Of a stretch of DNA of 64,000 nt, positions 28,335 to 36,278 are shown in pieces. The stretch comes from Flavipsychrobacter sp. Lineage in GTDB: Bacteria > Bacteroidota > Bacteroidia > Chitinophagales > Chitinophagaceae. Both the position numbers and the translations under genes were made by a program. Below the pieces are notes generated by a model that was not told the origin of the DNA, did no database searches, and saw only the letters and a program-made list of their open reading frames with translations. The stretch lies in the NCBI GenBank assembly GCA_016786565.1, contig JAEUVY010000080.1:124001-188000 (forward strand), written 5' to 3'. Numbering within the stretch: position 1 is the stretch's first letter; each line of letters begins with the position of its first letter.

Positions 28335-29339
28335 ATGGAAGTATCTTCCTCTTTCGACATCCGCGAGCTGAATGAAAAGATCCATCAGCAAAGTGCCTTT
28401 ATTGAGTTGCTCACAATGGAACTCAATAAAGTGGTTGTGGGACAAAAGCACATGGTAGAGCGCCTCATGATAGGCATGCTTGCCAATGGTCACGTACTGC
28501 TGGAGGGTGTACCCGGTCTGGCAAAGACACTCGCCATCAAATCGCTGGCGTCGGCTATCCATGCCAATTTCGCCCGCATACAGTTCACCCCCGACCTGCT
28601 GCCTGCCGACGTGCTGGGTACCATGGTCTACAATCCGCAGGAACACAAATTTGCCGTGCGCAAGGGTCCTATATTCGCCAACTTCATCCTGGCCGATGAG
28701 ATCAACCGTGCTCCCGCCAAGGTGCAGAGCGCATTGCTCGAGGCCATGCAGGAACGTCAGGTGACCATTGGCGACAATACCTACAAGCTGGAAGAGCCGT
28801 TCCTGGTGCTGGCCACCCAGAACCCCATAGAGCAGGAAGGAACTTACGAACTGCCCGAAGCTCAAGTGGACCGCTTCATGCTGAAGATCATCATCACCTA
28901 CCCCAAGAAAGAAGAGGAGCGTCACATCATACGTACCAACCTCAACCCGACAGGCGCCGTAAAGATCAATCCGGTAGTTTCAGCCGATCAGATCATCAAA
29001 GCGCGCTCACTGGTGCGCGAGGTGTATATGGACGAAAAGATAGAACAGTACATCCTCGATATCGTATTCGCTACCCGCTTCCCCGATGAATACAAATTGG
29101 GCAAGCTGAAACCATACATCAGTTATGGTGGCTCACCACGTGCCAGCATCAATCTGGCACTGGCGTCAAAAGCCTATGCGTTCATCAAGCGTCGCGGTTA
29201 TGTGATACCCGAAGACGTGCGTGCAGTGTGTCATGATGTGATGCGCCACCGTATAGGGCTCACTTACGAAGCCGAAGCCGAGAATGTGACCAGCGAACAG
29301 ATCATTAACGAGATCCTCAATGTGGTAGAAGTGCCATAG
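28335..29339 (+). CDS. MoxR-family AAA ATPase
   Basis: A 334-residue AAA+ ATPase of the MoxR class, a chaperone-like protein that helps mature partner complexes. Walker A (LEGVPGLAKTLAIKSL, about residues 56-71) and Walker B/sensor (FILADEINRAPAKVQSALLEA) are intact, as is the helical lid with TQNPIEQEGTYELPEAQ. In most Bacteroidota moxR is followed by a DUF58 gene and BatA-type VWA genes; here a terminator and unrelated sequence follow, so this copy is an orphan or its partners lie elsewhere. A related but distinct MoxR-like gene, norQ, sits at 41.0 kb. Confidence 0.92.
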   Translation: MEVSSSFDIRELNEKIHQQSAFIELLTMELNKVVVGQKHMVERLMIGMLANGHVLLEGVPGLAKTLAIKSLASAIHANFARIQFTPDLLPADVLGTMVYNPQEHKFAVRKGPIFANFILADEINRAPAKVQSALLEAMQERQVTIGDNTYKLEEPFLVLATQNPIEQEGTYELPEAQVDRFMLKIIITYPKKEEERHIIRTNLNPTGAVKINPVVSADQIIKARSLVREVYMDEKIEQYILDIVFATRFPDEYKLGKLKPYISYGGSPRASINLALASKAYAFIKRRGYVIPEDVRAVCHDVMRHRIGLTYEAEAENVTSEQIINEILNVVEVP

Positions 29340-29417
29340 GTAATGGGTTAATAAGGTAAAAGGTTAATAGGGCAATAAGTTTGAAAGAGGCCCCTACACT
29401 CCCGGTAAATATTTTTC

Positions 29418-29445
29418 AACGCCGCGCTGACGCGCGGCGTTTTTT
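29418..29445 (+). terminator. Intrinsic terminator downstream of the MoxR gene
   Basis: Perfect 10-bp stem (AACGCCGCGC with GCGCGGCGTT, 4-base loop) followed by TTTTT, 79 bases after the stop codon of the MoxR gene. Confidence 0.9.
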
Positions 29446-29540
29446 ACGCTGCGCGGACACGCCTCTATGGGGGCTAAAAAAATGTTCACTTCTCTGGGGA
29501 AGTCAACTAGCCCCAACACATTTTTTAAAGAATAAAAAGG

Positions 29541-29548
29541 TAAATTTG
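29541..29548 (+). promoter_or_regulatory. Promoter -7 element of the 40-residue ORF
   Basis: TAAATTTG is an exact TAnnTTTG, 7 bases before the ATG at 29556. Confidence 0.55.
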
Positions 29549-29555
29549 TTTTACT

Positions 29556-29678
29556 ATGATGAATAAACAGCAAAGAAGGGAGTATTTCGAGAAGCATCCT
29601 TTCTATCGTTTCCTCGTTTGGATGATTGCAGGAGCCATTGGTGCGGCTGTTGCTATTTGGATCCGTCAATACCTTTGA
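29556..29678 (+). CDS. Small membrane peptide (40 residues)
   Basis: A short ORF encoding a 40-residue peptide: a basic/aromatic head (MMNKQQRREYFEKHPFYRF) and then a single hydrophobic helix (WMIAGAIGAAVAIWI) with a short Arg-Gln-Tyr-Leu tail. It starts just after an exact TAnnTTTG and follows the MoxR terminator, so it is a free-standing unit. Orientation would put the charged head in the cytosol. Nothing homologous is recognised. Evidence is the promoter, good coding shape and a proper stop; it might still be chance. Confidence 0.5.
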   Translation: MMNKQQRREYFEKHPFYRFLVWMIAGAIGAAVAIWIRQYL

Positions 29679-29820
29679 CGCGCATCTTTGATGGTGGTGT
29701 TTTAGATCAACGTCATTGATGCCGGTTGAGGGTGCTTTTTGTGTATAGCTGCCGGACTCTGCCGGGGGAATGAAGCAATGAACAACATTGCATCACTACT
29801 CCTCCGTAAACGCCAGCGCT

Positions 29821-29856
29821 CGCCTCCTGTCATCTTGAGCTTGCCGAAGGGCATCC
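29821..29856. repeat. Dispersed repeat R3, copy 1
   Basis: The stretch CATCTTGAGCTTGCCGAAGG (within 29821-29856) recurs at 30658-30693 with four changes. It belongs to a widespread class of intergenic repeat around TCATCCTGAGCTTGTCGAAGG (general knowledge). The gene ending at 29981 lies between the two copies. Apart from this, 29679-29980 shows nothing I recognise. Confidence 0.75.
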
Positions 29857-29980
29857 CGATTCCTGACGTGATCACTAATATCATCGCTGCCCCACGCGCT
29901 TTTTGCCCTCGCTTAAAAACATCGATTCCGCGCTGTAAATACCTGGCTGATTTAGCATTGGTCGCGCCAGTAACAAAATA

Positions 29981-30568
29981 TCAACAGGGTAGTGAAGGAA
30001 CAACATCAGTGAAACCCATCTTTTGCACATAATAGTCGATCCACTCATTTAACTCTTCCTTATTGCCGCCTTTCGTCCCACGATAGTGTCTTCTGACTTC
30101 AAAATTGTCGTTCAAGTTTACAAAGACATACAGAGGATAATAGTTGGGGGAACTTTCGTGCGCTCGTAATGATTCCGAAAATGCAGAAAGTGTCAGATTC
30201 AACTCATATCCACACACAATGTATTGATATTTGTTGCGAAGCAGCAAATTCCTGTACAACAAAATAGTCCCTTCACTTATTGGTTTATTCCGGTACAAAA
30301 GATGCGTCACTCTTACACTCTTGGCAAAACGCTCGATAAAGATCTTTTCATGCCCCATTCCAAACGTAAATGTTGCGTAGTAGTCTTCGGCGATTGTAGC
30401 GTTACGATCAATGTCAATAGAATCAATCATATTATTTCCCCTGACCAGATACGCAACAGCCTCGCCTTCAAACCCGTCAAAGTCAGAGTCAACCCGATCG
30501 TATATTTCCTGAAAAAAGTCAGCTCCATCCGGAAAGTAGAAACTACACTCAAATAATCCTTCTGTCAT
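29981..30568 (-). CDS. Protein of unknown function between R3 repeats
   Basis: A 195-residue soluble protein. The start is placed at the ATG at 30568 because the reading further upstream, to 30691, runs through the R3 repeat itself (its first residues are the repeat translated). The sequence is rich in Tyr/Phe/Asp with a hydrophobic core (GTILLYRNLLLRNKYQYIVC) and a Gly-Lys-rich stretch near the C-terminus. No fold or family is recognised. No partner on either side; the next gene, HxlR, is on the same strand but separated by repeat DNA. Confidence 0.55.
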   Translation of the reverse strand: MTEGLFECSFYFPDGADFFQEIYDRVDSDFDGFEGEAVAYLVRGNNMIDSIDIDRNATIAEDYYATFTFGMGHEKIFIERFAKSVRVTHLLYRNKPISEGTILLYRNLLLRNKYQYIVCGYELNLTLSAFSESLRAHESSPNYYPLYVFVNLNDNFEVRRHYRGTKGGNKEELNEWIDYYVQKMGFTDVVPSLPC

Positions 30569-30657
30569 GGTGATAATATTAGCTGAAATTAATGCAATTT
30601 TCCGCGTTCTCCATTTGCTGCATCTACGAGACGCCATGCCAACACGGCTATATGCTG

Positions 30658-30710
30658 CGCCTCCTGTTATCCTGAGCTTGTCGAAGGGCATCCTGCGCTT
30701 GCCGAAGGGC
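30658..30710. repeat. Dispersed repeat R3, copy 2 plus half-unit
   Basis: A full unit (30658-30693) followed directly by a truncated second unit GCGCTTGCCGAAGGGC (about 30695-30710) that ends at the stop codon region of the HxlR gene. Two partial tandem units suggest copying of the repeat in place. Confidence 0.7.
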
Positions 30711-31012
30711 TACTGAACCCTCACAACATGCTCCAGTTGCTGGAACACAGGAATGAGCGTTCTGCCCTTCTCCGTCAGCATGTATTCAATGTGCAGTGGC
30801 TTCTGCTGAATGATGGTCTTCTCCAATAAAGATTGTTCTTCCAGCTCCTTCAGGGCCACAGCAATAGACTGTTTGTTTGACCCCTCTATCTGTCTCAGCA
30901 AAGTATTAAAACGGATAGGTCCGTCCAACGCCAGACGAAATATCTGAGGTTTCCATTTACCTGACAGCATCTTCAGCAAATATTCCGCGGGGCAGCTATT
31001 TTCACTTTCCAT
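30710..31012 (-). CDS. HxlR-family transcriptional regulator
   Basis: A 100-residue winged-helix regulator of the HxlR (DUF24) type: Cys8-Pro-Ala-Glu at the start, where a redox-sensitive cysteine is usual, then MLSGKWKPQIFRLALDGPIRFN, the recognition helix region (SNKQSIAVALKELEEQSLLE) and the wing (IEYMLTEKGRTLIPV). It diverges from the DsbA-like gene; a shared spacer of 99 bases holds an inverted repeat that may be its operator. HxlR members often sense thiol or aldehyde stress, which would suit a DsbA-type target. Confidence 0.88.
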   Translation of the reverse strand: MESENSCPAEYLLKMLSGKWKPQIFRLALDGPIRFNTLLRQIEGSNKQSIAVALKELEEQSLLEKTIIQQKPLHIEYMLTEKGRTLIPVFQQLEHVVRVQ

Positions 31013-31028
31013 TATGACTATTTAGATG

Positions 31029-31044
31029 GTCAGGTTTTTCTGAC
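31029..31044. promoter_or_regulatory. Inverted repeat, possible HxlR operator
   Basis: GTCAG-GTTTTT-CTGAC (5-bp arms, 6-base spacer) lies 17 bases before the HxlR start and 68 before the DsbA-like ATG. It may be the site at which the divergent regulator acts. Palindrome length is modest, so only a candidate. Confidence 0.35.
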
Positions 31045-31111
31045 TAATTGTTCAGTTCGCAAAGGCTTGAGACATTTGCACTATAGTTCTACAAAACTAA
31101 GCAACAAAAAA

Positions 31112-32101
31112 ATGAAAATACCGATACTGATAATGTCCTGCGTCCTGATTGCAGGACTCTGCAACGGCCAAACAAAAAACAGAACAATGGAAAAACAACA
31201 CAACGACCCACTTATGTGCGACACAGCAACCGGCTTGTGCGAAATGCCGGGCACAGGAAACACCAAACAGAAACACGGCGCGCATGTCAACGAAAAACCG
31301 TTGAAGATCATCTACTTCACCGACCCCATCTGCTCATCGTGCTGGTGCATAGAACCACAGCTCAGAAAACTGAAGTTGGAATATGGCAACATCGTGGAGA
31401 TAGAATACCGCATGGGCGGCCTCCTTCCCGACTGGAGCTATAATAGTGGCGGCATCAGCAAACCATCAGACGTGGCCCACCACTGGGACGAGGCGAGCAA
31501 ATACTACGACATGCCCATAGACGGCGATATATGGCTTGAAGACCCGCTGGCCTCTTCCTATCCACCGTCCATTGCGTTTAAAGCGGCACAGATGCAGGAT
31601 AAAGAAAAGGCTATGCTATTTCTAAGAGAACTCAGGGAAATGGTCTTTCTGCGCAAAAAGAACATCGCCAAGTGGGAAAACATAAGTGCTGCAGCGCAGA
31701 AAGCGGGACTGAATGTTACACGATTAAAAACCGACTTTGAAGGCGAGGCAAAGAACCGCTTTAACGACGATCTGCAATTAGGACGCAAATTAGGCGTAAG
31801 AGGCTTCCCATCCCTGCTCATCGTCGATAAAAAAGGCCACGAACAAATGATAGCCGGTGCCAGACCCTATTCTGCTTATGTGCAGGCTATTGCCAAGCTG
31901 CAACCTTCTCAAAACAAACGCCCCTACGACACCGGCTGGCAGGGTCTTTTTTCAAAATTCGCCACACTCACATCGCGTGAGTTTGCAGAGCTTTCAGGAA
32001 CACCCCGAAAAGAGGCCGACGCCTACCTGCAACAGCTCTATGCATCGGGAAAACTGCGTAAGCTCGAAACAAAGAACGGGGCATTATGGATGAGTAAGTA
32101 G
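31112..32101 (+). CDS. DsbA/FrnE-type thioredoxin-fold protein with C-terminal winged helix
   Basis: A 329-residue protein (from the ATG at 31112) with a DsbA-like thioredoxin fold of the FrnE/YjbH type: the active site reads DPICSSCWCIEPQ and the following strand is YRMGGLLPDW. Residues about 280-329 (SREFAELSGTPRKEADAYLQ) look like a winged helix, a combination known in Bacteroidota homologues. Two starts are possible. The ATG at 31112 adds a signal-like hydrophobic head (PILIMSCVLIAGLCNG) that would export it; the ATG at 31187 gives MEKQHNDPLMCDTATGLCEMPG-like cytosolic form. A cytosolic product fits the DNA-binding tail better; the head argues for export. Divergent from the HxlR gene. Confidence 0.75.
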   Translation: MKIPILIMSCVLIAGLCNGQTKNRTMEKQHNDPLMCDTATGLCEMPGTGNTKQKHGAHVNEKPLKIIYFTDPICSSCWCIEPQLRKLKLEYGNIVEIEYRMGGLLPDWSYNSGGISKPSDVAHHWDEASKYYDMPIDGDIWLEDPLASSYPPSIAFKAAQMQDKEKAMLFLRELREMVFLRKKNIAKWENISAAAQKAGLNVTRLKTDFEGEAKNRFNDDLQLGRKLGVRGFPSLLIVDKKGHEQMIAGARPYSAYVQAIAKLQPSQNKRPYDTGWQGLFSKFATLTSREFAELSGTPRKEADAYLQQLYASGKLRKLETKNGALWMSK

Positions 32102-32116
32102 CCATTGAATGTACCA

Positions 32117-32142
32117 TTACCGCTGTAGGCCTGCAGCGGTAA
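32117..32142 (+). terminator. Hairpin downstream of the DsbA-like gene
   Basis: A near-perfect 26-base palindrome (TTACCGCTG with CAGCGGTAA arms) 16 bases after the stop at 32101. No T-run follows, so a Rho-independent role is uncertain; it could be an RNA 3' hairpin or another structured site. Confidence 0.35.
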
Positions 32143-32255
32143 ATACATGCTGATAGGCACCAAGTGAAACCTGTTGATTTTTTTACCCACACACCAACAC
32201 ATGTTCTGAATTTTTATAATTTTATGCCATCATTCATCCCTCAAACAGTCAAACT

Positions 32256-32750
32256 ATGCAGAAAATAAAGATCGAATTCAAGTGGGCAGTTATTTTCTCA
32301 ATAGTGGGTCTTGTGTGGATGCTACTGGAAAAACTTGCTGGTCTTCATTCCACCTACATCGACTATCACATGTACCTCACCAATCTCTTCGCCATACCGG
32401 CCATATGGGTTATGGTACTTGCGTTGAAGGATAAGAAGAGAAATTTCTATGGTGGTCAGATGACCTACGTCAACGGCTTGGTGTCCGGCTTGATATTATC
32501 GGCCATCATAGCTGCGTTTAGTCCGCTTACTCAGTGGATCACATCTTTCGTCATCACTCCTGAATATTTCCCAAATGTCATCAAGCGATCTGCAGAATTG
32601 GGTTACTACAAAACCACCGCCGAGGCAGAGGCCGTCTTCAACTATAGCAACTATGCCACTCAGGGCCTGATAGGCGCGTTGGGTATGGGTGTTGTTACAA
32701 CGGCAATAGCTATGATCTTCCTGCGTACAAAAGCCGCGAAACAAGAGTAG
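32256..32750 (+). CDS. DUF4199 integral membrane protein
   Basis: A 164-residue membrane protein with four transmembrane helices (about residues 10-30, 42-60, 70-92 and 135-157) and the family's GGQMTYVNGLVSGLILSAI and EAEAVFNYSNY segments. DUF4199 proteins are widespread in Bacteroidota and of unknown function. It stands alone and converges on the MFS gene (14 bases apart). Confidence 0.88.
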   Translation: MQKIKIEFKWAVIFSIVGLVWMLLEKLAGLHSTYIDYHMYLTNLFAIPAIWVMVLALKDKKRNFYGGQMTYVNGLVSGLILSAIIAAFSPLTQWITSFVITPEYFPNVIKRSAELGYYKTTAEAEAVFNYSNYATQGLIGALGMGVVTTAIAMIFLRTKAAKQE

Positions 32751-32764
32751 CAGATCACGCAGAC

Positions 32765-33997
32765 CTATTCCTCCGTAAACGCCAGCGACCTTCCGTAGGT
32801 TTCTGGCAGCATGGCGGCAGCGGCAAGTGCCAGCGCCCACACAATGCAGCCGGTTACGGCCAGGCCACCGGTCAGGTCCAGCCCGAAAGTGTGCTCTATG
32901 CCCTGATGCAGCGGAATGAGCAATACTACCGCGCCACGCATAAAGTTGGTCACCGTGGCCGTTACCGTCACCCGCAGATTGATGCCGAAGTGCTCGGCTG
33001 TGGCCGTTACAAACACCGACAGATAACCGCACCCCAACCCCATGAGCAGCGATGTGAAACTGAGCGACAACCCGCTGTGTATGCGCATAAAGTGGTAGAT
33101 GGTAGCACCAATACCCAATCCCATAAAGGCTATGAGTATCTTCTTGCGGCTGCGCGCCAGTTGGCTCAGCACACCACTCAGCAGGTCTCCGCAGGTGATG
33201 CCCGTCTGAAACAGAATGAAGCACGTAGATAACTTGAGTCCGTCTATGTGGTGTTCTTTGGCTATCTCAGGCGACAGCGTGATAAGCAGACCCACACTAT
33301 ACCATATAGGCACACCCATCAGTATACAGGCTATATACTTCATAAGGCGTTTGGGAGAAGACACCAGGAGCACCAGCGAACCACGTTGGCCGGCCGGTAT
33401 GGAACTTGCATGAAACATGTGCGACTCATAAGACCGCAACCTCAGCAACAACAATATGCCCCCGGCTATGCCCGCCGCCATAAACGCATAACGCCACGGC
33501 AGCACATCGCCTATCAGCCCGGCCGTAACAGCACCCAATGCACCCAGTGTGGCCACCAGTATGGTGCCATAGCCGCGGTGTTCTGCCGTCATACTCTCCG
33601 ATACCAGCGTGATGCCCGCCCCCAGTTCACCGGCAAGCCCCACACCCGCCAGAAACCTGATGATGGCATACACGTTCACATCATGCACAAAGGCATTGGC
33701 AAAATTGGCAAGCGAGTATAGCAGTATAGAACCATATAGTACTGCCACCCGTCCTTTCTTATCGGCATAGATGCCGGTAATGATGCCGCCCAGCATCATA
33801 CCTGCCATCTGTATCGACAGCAGTCGCTCACCGGTATGGGTCAGCTCACTACCGGTCAGCCCCAGGTCCTTCAGCGATGGGATCCTGTACACGTTGAACA
33901 GGAACAGGTCGAAGGCGTCTATAAAAAAACCTATACCCGCCACCAACACAGTGATGTTGAATGGCGATCGGTAGGCATTGCCCGGTGCAGCACTCAT
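32765..33997 (-). CDS. MFS transporter
   Basis: A 410-residue major facilitator with 12 hydrophobic segments. Loop 2-3 carries the family signature as YADKKGRVAVLYGS; TM4 follows with FLAGVGLAGELGAG. It resembles the metabolite/sugar (SP/MHS-like) branch rather than nitrate/nitrite NarK. It lies 65 bases downstream of the FNR-type regulator on the same strand, so the two are probably co-transcribed and the transporter may be under the same low-oxygen control. Substrate unknown. Confidence 0.88.
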   Translation of the reverse strand: MSAAPGNAYRSPFNITVLVAGIGFFIDAFDLFLFNVYRIPSLKDLGLTGSELTHTGERLLSIQMAGMMLGGIITGIYADKKGRVAVLYGSILLYSLANFANAFVHDVNVYAIIRFLAGVGLAGELGAGITLVSESMTAEHRGYGTILVATLGALGAVTAGLIGDVLPWRYAFMAAGIAGGILLLLRLRSYESHMFHASSIPAGQRGSLVLLVSSPKRLMKYIACILMGVPIWYSVGLLITLSPEIAKEHHIDGLKLSTCFILFQTGITCGDLLSGVLSQLARSRKKILIAFMGLGIGATIYHFMRIHSGLSLSFTSLLMGLGCGYLSVFVTATAEHFGINLRVTVTATVTNFMRGAVVLLIPLHQGIEHTFGLDLTGGLAVTGCIVWALALAAAAMLPETYGRSLAFTEE

Positions 33998-34062
33998 AAC
34001 AAAGATTTGTTCTGCCCGTCAAGATAGAAAATGGTCGCTAAATTATTACAACGGCAACCGCC

Positions 34063-34779
34063 TCAGAACGAGCGGAAAGCGATGGCGTGTAGTTTCTCGG
34101 GGTCCAATATGCGGATCTTGCGCCCCTCAAGCAATACTATCTTTTCTTCATTCAGCTCAGACAAGATCCTTGTCACCGTCTCGCGCGATGTGCCGGCTAT
34201 GCCGGCTATCTCATCGCGTTTCAGGCTCACATCTATAATGTTGTTGTCGTGCTCAAACCCATAAACGTCTTTTAGCGTAATGATAGACTCGGCTACCCGC
34301 TCGCGCACAGGTTTGTGGGCTATGCTTATCGCCTTTTCCTCGGCAGTCTTCAGGTCTTGTGCCAGATGTTTCATGAACTGCAACGCCAGACCTGAATTAC
34401 GACCGATCAGGTCCAGAATAATGTTACCGGGCACAAAACACAACACCGCCTCTGAGATTGCTGTTGCTGAACAGGAATAGGGCTCACCATAAAAGAAGGA
34501 ACGATACCCTATGATGTGACCACTTTTGGCAAAACGTACAATGTACTCACGACCCTCATAACCGTGTTTGGATATTTTCACCTTTCCCTCCTGAATAATG
34601 TAGATACCAAAGGGTCGCTGCCGCTCCTTAAATATAAGCTCACCATCACCGAAGGAAACATAGGTCTTGGCATCTTCCAGTTCCTGCAATTCCTGTGCTG
34701 TCAGTGTGTTAAAAACAGAGTCATTCCGTGCAAAACAAAGGTTGCATGAGGTGCATGTCGGTATGTGGGGACTGTGCAT
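34063..34779 (-). CDS. FNR/CRP-family regulator with N-terminal Cys cluster
   Basis: A 238-residue activator from the ATG at 34779 (7 residues further upstream at 34800 there is no better start). The N-terminus holds Cys9-x2-Cys12-x2-Cys15 (CTSCNLC), a plausible iron-sulphur ligand group, with further Cys in the cNMP-binding-like domain (YSCSATA and LCFVPG). The effector domain ends with a helix-turn-helix (RDEIAGIAGTSRETVTRIL, about residues 195-213), the SR-E-x2-R order being typical of FNR/DNR-type readers of TTGAT/TGTGA half-sites. It faces the nirK-nor operon; a perfect palindrome lies between. By genomic context it probably senses oxygen loss or NO and activates nitrite/NO reduction. 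Confidence 0.88.
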   Translation of the reverse strand: MHSPHIPTCTSCNLCFARNDSVFNTLTAQELQELEDAKTYVSFGDGELIFKERQRPFGIYIIQEGKVKISKHGYEGREYIVRFAKSGHIIGYRSFFYGEPYSCSATAISEAVLCFVPGNIILDLIGRNSGLALQFMKHLAQDLKTAEEKAISIAHKPVRERVAESIITLKDVYGFEHDNNIIDVSLKRDEIAGIAGTSRETVTRILSELNEEKIVLLEGRKIRILDPEKLHAIAFRSF

Positions 34780-34857
34780 AGTACATGCGTTTTGCCACAA
34801 GGTAACCTGTCTCCTATATTCGCGTTATGCGTATAGTCATATAACCACCTCAGGCGC

Positions 34858-34873
34858 TGTGATGTCCATCACA
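34858..34873. promoter_or_regulatory. Perfect CRP/FNR-type palindrome between fnr-like gene and nirK operon
   Basis: TGTGATG-TC-CATCACA has two perfect 7-base arms around a 2-base centre; read as TGTGA-N6-TCACA it is the exact CRP/FNR-type consensus. It is 79 bases from the fnr-type ATG and 93 from the first operon ATG. Its place fits control of both directions. Confidence 0.7.
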
Positions 34874-34938
34874 AAATGGTGTTGTTATAAACACGCGGAC
34901 ATGTATCAACCATCATTTTATGCCCTTTTGCACGGCAA

Positions 34939-34946
34939 TAGCTTTG
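34939..34946 (+). promoter_or_regulatory. Promoter -7 element for the nirK-nor operon
   Basis: TAGCTTTG is an exact TAnnTTTG, 20 bases before the ATG at 34966. No proper -33 box is seen at the right distance, as expected for an activator-dependent promoter. The palindrome centre is about 85 bases upstream of the presumed start of transcription. Confidence 0.55.
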
Positions 34947-34965
34947 TTCTGAAAATCAAGGGTAT

Positions 34966-36270
34966 ATGAGAACAAGTCTGAAGGTAGCCGGTTGCATTGC
35001 AACATTATTGGCAGGAACTTATGCGGCCGATGCTCAGCAAACCGGCAATGCCGAAACAAAAGACTACTTCAAATTCAGCGGTCAGTACAGGTTGCGCACC
35101 GAATACCGCCACGGATACCGCACACTCTCTTACGACAGTCTTTCCGGAGAAGCATTTGCCGGCCAACGCACCAGACTGATGGTAGACTACAAGAAAAACA
35201 AGATCGCATTTTTCGCATCACTGCAAGACTCAAGAACGTGGGGCGATGAAGAAATGAAAAAAGATATAGGCGGCCTGCAATTCAATGAGGCATGGCTGGA
35301 GCTGGCGCTACCCGCGCGCATGTCACTGAAAATGGGTCGACAGGAACTGGCCTACGACGACCACCGCATACTGGGCAATCTGGACTGGGCCAATCTCACC
35401 ATCTCTCACGATGCGGCAGTCATGAAATACACCAACAAGAAAGAAGATCTGAAGGTACATGCAGGTGGCGCATACAACCAGGTAGGCGAATCCAACACCG
35501 GCACACGCTACACCCTTAAGAACTATAAACACCTTGCATTTCTGTGGGCAAAGAAAGACCTAAAAAATATGCACAGCACGCTGAGTGTGCTGGCCGTCAT
35601 GAACGGCATGGTCCCTAACGACACACTGATAAAAACAGCCTACAGCACCTACACTGCCGGCCCTCTGTTCACATTCGCCAACAAAGGCTGGAACGCGATG
35701 CTTGCCGGCTACTACCAGGGCGGCAAAACAGAAAATAACCTCACCGCCAATGCATACATGGTGAACAGCAGTATCGGCTTCAAAAAAGACAAACTGTTCT
35801 TCGGTGCCGGCTACGATGTGCTTTCCGGAAATTCCGACAACACTGCTGCCGGTAATACCAACAATTTCAATACGCTGTATGCCACCAACCACAAGTTCTA
35901 CGGATACATGGACTACTTCCTCGCTATCCCCGCAGATACCAGGCAGCGCGGCCTCACCGATGGCTGGCTGCGTGCAGGCATAGCACCGGGCAAAAACTAC
36001 TCATTCACCCTCGATGTCCACTCCTTTGCCCTTGCCAACGCCAACAACCTGGCCGCAAAGAAAATAGGAAAAGACCTGGGCCGCGAACTGGACCTTCTGT
36101 TCGACTACAAACCATCGCAGGCAGTAGCACTGCAGGCCGGCTACTGTATGATGTTTGCCACCAGCAATATGGAACTGATAAAAGGCGGCAACGCCAACAC
36201 ATACAACGGTTGGGCCTACGTAATGCTGAAAGTTTCCCCCACATTTTTTATACACGAATTCTCTAACTAA
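34966..36270 (+). CDS. Alginate_exp-type outer-membrane porin
   Basis: A 434-residue outer-membrane beta-barrel with a signal peptide (cleavage about residue 24 after Ala-Asp-Ala). The mature protein has the family's [12 protein letters not shown] opening, [12 protein letters not shown] strand and [19 protein letters not shown] segment typical of Alginate_exp/AlgE-like porins. Despite the name, members serve as general porins. It is the first gene of the nitrite-reduction operon: the next gene nirK starts 8 bases later. It probably passes small anions (nitrite is a natural guess) through the outer membrane; that is inferred from place only. Confidence 0.8.
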   Translation: MRTSLKVAGCIATLLAGTYAADAQQTGNAETKDYFKFSGQYRLRTEYRHGYRTLSYDSLSGEAFAGQRTRLMVDYKKNKIAFFASLQDSRTWGDEEMKKDIGGLQFNEAWLELALPARMSLKMGRQELAYDDHRILGNLDWANLTISHDAAVMKYTNKKEDLKVHAGGAYNQVGESNTGTRYTLKNYKHLAFLWAKKDLKNMHSTLSVLAVMNGMVPNDTLIKTAYSTYTAGPLFTFANKGWNAMLAGYYQGGKTENNLTANAYMVNSSIGFKKDKLFFGAGYDVLSGNSDNTAAGNTNNFNTLYATNHKFYGYMDYFLAIPADTRQRGLTDGWLRAGIAPGKNYSFTLDVHSFALANANNLAAKKIGKDLGRELDLLFDYKPSQAVALQAGYCMMFATSNMELIKGGNANTYNGWAYVMLKVSPTFFIHEFSN

Positions 36271-36278
36271 TAAATATC

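Noticed and set aside
32765..33997. MFS gene as a NarK-type nitrite transporter
   Set aside because: Loop and TM motifs look like the sugar/metabolite branch; the idea rests only on the neighbouring regulator.
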